From NCBI RefSeq assembly GCF_018138145.1, contig NZ_CP073104.1, positions 5,461,001 to 5,525,000 on the forward strand: DNA of 64,000 bases, read 5' to 3'. The position numbers and the translations under genes are program-made. The notes under the pieces are model-generated. The model was given only the letters and a program-made list of their open reading frames with translations, had not been told where the DNA came from and did not search any database. Below are positions 60,382-64,000 of this stretch, piece by piece. Origin of the DNA: Pseudomonas sp. SCA2728.1_7. Lineage in GTDB: Bacteria; Pseudomonadota; Gammaproteobacteria; Pseudomonadales; Pseudomonadaceae. Position 1 is the first letter of the stretch. The number at the start of each line of letters is the position of its first letter.

Positions 60382-60609
60382 ATGAAACTAGAAATTGCAC
60401 GAGGTTTGTTTTTGGTTGGAGCCTTGGCAGTTGCGTCATTGGCGGTGGCTGCCTGGGAGCAGCCCCGCATGCAGGTGGTTGGCGCGTCCGTAGACGACGC
60501 CCACTGCGCAGTCCCACGGGTGGCGAAAGCCTCCGTGGCGACCAAACCCGATCATGATTTGTTGCTGTTCATGTTCGGACTTTCTCAAGGGATGAGGCCG
60601 CAGAGTTGA
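60382..60609 (+). CDS. Small exported or membrane-anchored protein, unknown
   Basis: A 75-residue protein whose first ~24 residues (MKLEIARGLFLVGALAVASL...) form a signal peptide or anchor. The rest is short, with one Cys and no known motif. It starts two bases after the inaA stop, so it is part of the methyltransferase-inaA transcript, which ends at the terminator 60627. Function unknown. Confidence 0.7.
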   Translation: MKLEIARGLFLVGALAVASLAVAAWEQPRMQVVGASVDDAHCAVPRVAKASVATKPDHDLLLFMFGLSQGMRPQS

Positions 60610-60626
60610 ACCGATTGAAGCCCACA

Positions 60627-60660
60627 TAAAAGGCCTCGCAGATGCGAGGCCTTTTTTTAT
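60627..60660 (+). terminator. Terminator after the inaA operon
   Basis: AAAAGGCCTCGCA / TGCGAGGCCTTTTTTT, 18 bases past the small gene. Confidence 0.92.
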
Positions 60661-60682
60661 GCCCGAGACGACACAGATCCCT

Positions 60683-60772
60683 TGTAGGAGCGAGCCTGCT
60701 CGCGATAGCGGTGTGTCAGTCAGTATTTAAGGCGACTGATCCACCGCTATCGCGAGCAGGCTCACTCCTACA
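60683..60772. repeat. REPIN between the inaA operon and mexW
   Basis: GTAGGAGCGAGCCTGCTCGC (60684-60703) then GATAGCGGTGTGTCAGTCA, with an inverse arm ending at 60772 that has the GTAGGAGTGAGCC form. It is thus a hybrid of the two arm subtypes. Confidence 0.9.
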
Positions 60773-60777
60773 GGGGG

Positions 60778-63700
60778 TTATGCGGTTGGCTTGGGCTCGG
60801 GTTTCGCCAGCAGGGTGTAAACACACGGCAGCACAAACAGCGTAAACAACGTGCCGATCGACATCCCCGTGGCAATCACCATACCGATATCAAAGCGACT
60901 GACCGCCCCCGCACCCGTGGCGAGAATCAACGGCACCATGCCAAACACCATCGCCGCCGTGGTCATCAGCACCGGCCGCAAGCGAATCGCCGCCGCTTCC
61001 TCAACGGCTTCACGCGCCGTCAGGCCTTTGTCCTTGCGCAACTGGTTGGCGAACTCGACGATCAGAATCCCGTGTTTACTGATCAGACCGATCAGCGTCA
61101 CCAGCCCGACCTGGGTGTAGATGTTCATGCTCGACCAGCCGAGGAACAGCGGAATCAGCGCCCCGCAGATCGACAACGGCACCGTCACCAGAATCACCAG
61201 CGGATCGCGGAAACTCTCGAACTGCGCCGCCAGCACCAGAAAAATGATCGCCAGGGCCAGGGCAAACGTCACCCACAACGCGCTGCCTTCCTGCACAAAC
61301 TGGCGTGAGGCGCCGCCATAGTCGAAGGCAAACCCGGCCGGCGCTTCTTCGCGGGCAATCTGCAAGACCGTGTCGATGGCTTCGCCCATGCTGACCAACG
61401 GGAAACCGGAAATCTTCGCCGCGTTGAGCTGCTGGAACTGGTTGAGCTGGCGCGGTCGGGCGCGGTCGCTGACCTTGATCAGCGTCGACAGCGGCAGCAG
61501 CTCACCCTGGGTGTTCTTCACATAGTAATTGTTCAGCCAGTCCGGGTTGTCGCGGTACGGCCGTTCGACCTGAGCAATCACCTTGTAGCTGCGCCCTTCG
61601 ATGGTGAACCGGTTGATTTCCGCCTCGCCCAGCAGCGTCGCCAGCGTGCCACCGAGATCCAGCATCGACACGCCCATCTGCGCCGCTTTGGCGCGGTCGA
61701 TATCGACCACGACTTCGGGCTTGTCGAACGCCAGATCAAGGTCGACGAAGGCGAACTTGCCGGATTCCATCGCGCGTTTCTTGATCCGGTCGGCGACTTG
61801 CAACAACAGCTCATAATCGTTGGCGGTGTTGACCACAAACTCGAACGGCAAGCCTTCACCGGTGCCGGGCAAGGAGGGCAGGTTGAAACCGAAGATCTGC
61901 AGACCCGGGATGGCGCCCAGTTTGCCTTGCACTTCGGGGAGGATCTGCATCTGCGTGCGGCTGCGTTCGTTCCACGGCTTGAGCAGGAAACCGCCGATGC
62001 CCGCCTGCACGCCGTTGTAGCCGTTGATCTGGAACGAGGAGTAGTACTCCGGGAATTCCTTGAAGATCTTGATGAATTCGTCGGTGTAGGTGCTCAGGTA
62101 ATCAAGGTTGGTCGGCTGCGGTGCGTTGGCCATCATGAAAATGATGCCCTGGTCTTCGTCCGGGGCCAGTTCCGATTTGGTGAACTTGAGGAACACCGGG
62201 ATCAGACACAGCACGATCACCGCGAACACCAGCACTACCGGCCGTGTGTTCAGCGTGCCGTGCAGCATGCTCTGATAGCGGCGCTTGAGACCTTCGAAAA
62301 TACGGTCGAGCCGATGCGCCAGGCCACTTGGGTTTTCCTCGTGACGCAGCAAAAATGCGCACATCATCGGCGACAGGGTCAGGGCGACGATCCCGGAAAT
62401 CACCACTGCGCCGGCCAGGGTCAGGGCAAACTCCTTGAACAGCGCCCCGGTCAGCCCGGTGAGGAAACCGATCGGCGCATACACCGCCGCCAGGGTGATG
62501 GTCATCGAGACCACCGGCATGGCGATTTCTCGCGCGCCTTCCAGCGCCGCATCAAACGGCGTCTTGCCTTCCTCGATGTGCCGGTGAATGTTCTCCACCA
62601 CGACAATCGCATCGTCGACGACCAGACCGATGGCCAGCACCATCGCCAGCAGCGTCAGCAGGTTCATCGAGTAGCCCATCATCTGCATGAAAAACATCAC
62701 GCCGATCATCGACAGCGGAATGGTCACCACCGGGATCACCACCGAACGCAATGCGCCGAGGAACAGGAACACCACGACGATGACGATCAGTACCGCTTCG
62801 AACAGGGTTTTCACCACTTCATCGATCGAGGCCTGAATAAACAGCGTGGCGTCGTAAGCGATCTCGCTTTTCAGGTTCGGCGGCAGCTGCGCTTCCAGCT
62901 CGGGCATCAGCTTGCGCACTTCCTTGATCACGTCCAGCGGGTTGGCGCCGGGTGTCGCCTTGATGCCGATGTACACCGACGGCGTGCCGCCGAACGAGCT
63001 GATCGAGTCGTAGTTTTCCGCACCCATTTCCACCCGCGCGACATCGCTGAGCAGCACGCGGCTGTCGCCACTGACCTTGAGCGGAATCGCCGCAAATCCC
63101 TCGGCCGATTTCAGTTCGGTGTTGGCGTTGATGCTGGTGACCACGTACTGGCCTTTCACTTCGCCGGCGGCGGAAAGGAAGTTGTACTGGCGCACGGCGT
63201 TGGTCACATCGGCGGCGCTGAGGCCGAAACCGGCGAGCTTCACCGGGTCGAGCCACAGGCGCATGGCGAACACCTGATTGCCGAGGATTTCCGCTTCGGC
63301 CATGCCCGGCAGGGTTGCCAGTTTTGGCTGGATCACCCGTGACAGGTAATCGGTGATCTGCGGGTTGCTCAGATCCTTGCTGAAGAAGCTGATGTACATC
63401 AGCGCCGAGGCATCGGCGGACTCCTTGCTCAGCACCGGGTCTTCAGCGTCCTGCGGCAACTTGTTTTTGACTTCGTTGGCCTTGGCCAGCAATTCGGTGA
63501 ACAAACGGTCGGTGTTCGAACCGATGCGCGCGTAGATCGAGATCACCGAGAAGTTCTGCCGGCTGACCGAGGTCATGTAGTCGATGCCTTCGGCGCTGGC
63601 CAGACTTTGCTGCATCGGCTGGGTGATGTAGCCCTGAATGGTTTCGGCGTTGGCCCCGGGGTAAGCGGTGGTCACCGTGATCAGGGCGTTTTCCATTTGC

Positions 63701-63813
63701 GGGTATTGGCGCAGCGGCAACTTGCTCCAGGCCTGAAAGCCGAGCAACACAATCAACAGGCTGACCACGGTGGCGAGCACCGGGCGGCGGATGAACGGAT
63801 CAGTAAAAGCCAT
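60778..63813 (-). CDS. mexW: RND multidrug efflux permease, MexW-like
   Basis: A 1011-residue inner-membrane pump of the HAE1-RND family. N-terminal FTDPFIRRPVLATVVSLLIV, the proton-relay Asp pair in GLVVDDAIVVVENIHRH (about 400), the MVFGMVPLILATGAGAVSR segment near the C-terminus, and two large periplasmic loops. ATG 63813 (MAFTDPF) is chosen; the frame is open further upstream. The adaptor gene precedes it on the same strand. In P. aeruginosa a related pair near groESL-colRS is MexVW. The outer-membrane partner is not encoded beside it. Confidence 0.9.
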   Translation of the reverse strand: MAFTDPFIRRPVLATVVSLLIVLLGFQAWSKLPLRQYPQMENALITVTTAYPGANAETIQGYITQPMQQSLASAEGIDYMTSVSRQNFSVISIYARIGSNTDRLFTELLAKANEVKNKLPQDAEDPVLSKESADASALMYISFFSKDLSNPQITDYLSRVIQPKLATLPGMAEAEILGNQVFAMRLWLDPVKLAGFGLSAADVTNAVRQYNFLSAAGEVKGQYVVTSINANTELKSAEGFAAIPLKVSGDSRVLLSDVARVEMGAENYDSISSFGGTPSVYIGIKATPGANPLDVIKEVRKLMPELEAQLPPNLKSEIAYDATLFIQASIDEVVKTLFEAVLIVIVVVFLFLGALRSVVIPVVTIPLSMIGVMFFMQMMGYSMNLLTLLAMVLAIGLVVDDAIVVVENIHRHIEEGKTPFDAALEGAREIAMPVVSMTITLAAVYAPIGFLTGLTGALFKEFALTLAGAVVISGIVALTLSPMMCAFLLRHEENPSGLAHRLDRIFEGLKRRYQSMLHGTLNTRPVVLVFAVIVLCLIPVFLKFTKSELAPDEDQGIIFMMANAPQPTNLDYLSTYTDEFIKIFKEFPEYYSSFQINGYNGVQAGIGGFLLKPWNERSRTQMQILPEVQGKLGAIPGLQIFGFNLPSLPGTGEGLPFEFVVNTANDYELLLQVADRIKKRAMESGKFAFVDLDLAFDKPEVVVDIDRAKAAQMGVSMLDLGGTLATLLGEAEINRFTIEGRSYKVIAQVERPYRDNPDWLNNYYVKNTQGELLPLSTLIKVSDRARPRQLNQFQQLNAAKISGFPLVSMGEAIDTVLQIAREEAPAGFAFDYGGASRQFVQEGSALWVTFALALAIIFLVLAAQFESFRDPLVILVTVPLSICGALIPLFLGWSSMNIYTQVGLVTLIGLISKHGILIVEFANQLRKDKGLTAREAVEEAAAIRLRPVLMTTAAMVFGMVPLILATGAGAVSRFDIGMVIATGMSIGTLFTLFVLPCVYTLLAKPEPKPTA

Positions 63814-63826
63814 GGGGATTCCTTGA

Positions 63827-64000
63827 TCAGTCGGCGCGCGGCGGACTGTTCTGCTCGCCGAGGGTCTTGTCGTCGCTGATGGCGATGTGGGCACCGTTGT
63901 CCAGTTTGATCTGGCCGGCCGTCACCACTTGTTCGCCGCTCTGCACGCCCTTGTTGATCATCACCAGGCCATCGCGGCGTTCACCGGTTTCGATGAAGCG
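63827..64000 (-). CDS. mexV: RND periplasmic adaptor (MexV-like), C-terminal end (partial)
   Basis: The last 57 residues of a membrane-fusion protein run into the right window edge. RFIETGERRDGLVMINKGVQ followed by SGEQVVTAGQIKLDNG is the typical membrane-proximal C-terminal strand set of RND adaptors. The stop at 63827-63829 is 13 bases ahead of the mexW ATG, so the pair is one operon. The rest of the gene lies outside the window. Confidence 0.85.
   Translation of the reverse strand, partial: RFIETGERRDGLVMINKGVQSGEQVVTAGQIKLDNGAHIAISDDKTLGEQNSPPRAD

Noticed and set aside
61798..63342. 514-codon frame antisense to the RND pump
   Set aside because: His/Gln/Arg-rich translation typical of antisense noise; the RND gene explains the region.

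Overview
The window is chromosomal DNA of a Pseudomonas, most likely of the fluorescens group. Two things point there. The gene order matches well-known Pseudomonas blocks: aauR-aauS-aatPMQJ, glpFKRD, argF, grxD-bfr-bfd-peroxiredoxin-rnt-pyrC-motY-argG, nth-rnf-metG-apbC, and fxsA-groESL-colRS-inaA. In addition, eight copies of a REP doublet (REPIN) with arms such as GTGGGAGCGAGCCTGCTCGC are scattered between genes. No tRNA, rRNA, insertion sequence, prophage or CRISPR array was seen.

Layout. 1-2100: end of an APC permease, NUDIX hydrolase, LysE exporter and GNAT acetyltransferase. 2120-11467: metR, a 182-residue beta-type protein, a giant 1850-residue protein resembling the Pseudomonas 'dermonecrotic toxin domain' family, a secreted alpha/beta hydrolase and a DsbA-family protein. 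11485-12700: a tandem array of nine ~130-bp units with a 521-bp higher-order period. 12709-19975: glpM and the acidic amino-acid uptake system, with a sigma-54 promoter and two AauR-type sites. 20191-25760: the glycerol regulon glpF-K-R-D with two abutting GlpR-like operators. 25763-38900: ybaK, phzF-like, an ABC ATPase overlapping argF, a molybdopterin oxidoreductase, grxD, the iron-storage pair bfr/bfd with a Fur-like box, peroxiredoxin, rnt-pyrC, motY with a FliA-type promoter, and argG with ArgR half-sites.

38970-40910 is an AT-rich accessory patch (two-helix membrane protein plus orphan LuxR-type response regulator). 40911-45753 holds a 58-residue protein, nth and an unusual Rnf/Rsx operon. 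That operon has no rnfC gene, its RnfB lacks a membrane anchor and carries a long coiled-coil tail, and three of the four cysteines that normally hold the intramembrane iron-sulfur centre of RnfA/RnfE are missing. 45868-53794: metG, apbC, an SDR, hugZ-like, fxsA and groESL. 53931-60660 is an envelope-maintenance block: PAP2 phosphatase, LTA-synthase-like transferase, colRS, methyltransferase, inaA and a small exported protein. ColR-like boxes lie upstream of both flanking transcription units. 60778-64000 holds a MexW-like RND pump and the end of its MexV-like adaptor.

The observations most worth following are the divergent Rnf complex, the giant toxin-like protein with its flanking palindromes and small partner gene, and the higher-order tandem repeat. 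All functional calls come from reading motifs and remembered family knowledge; no searches were run.
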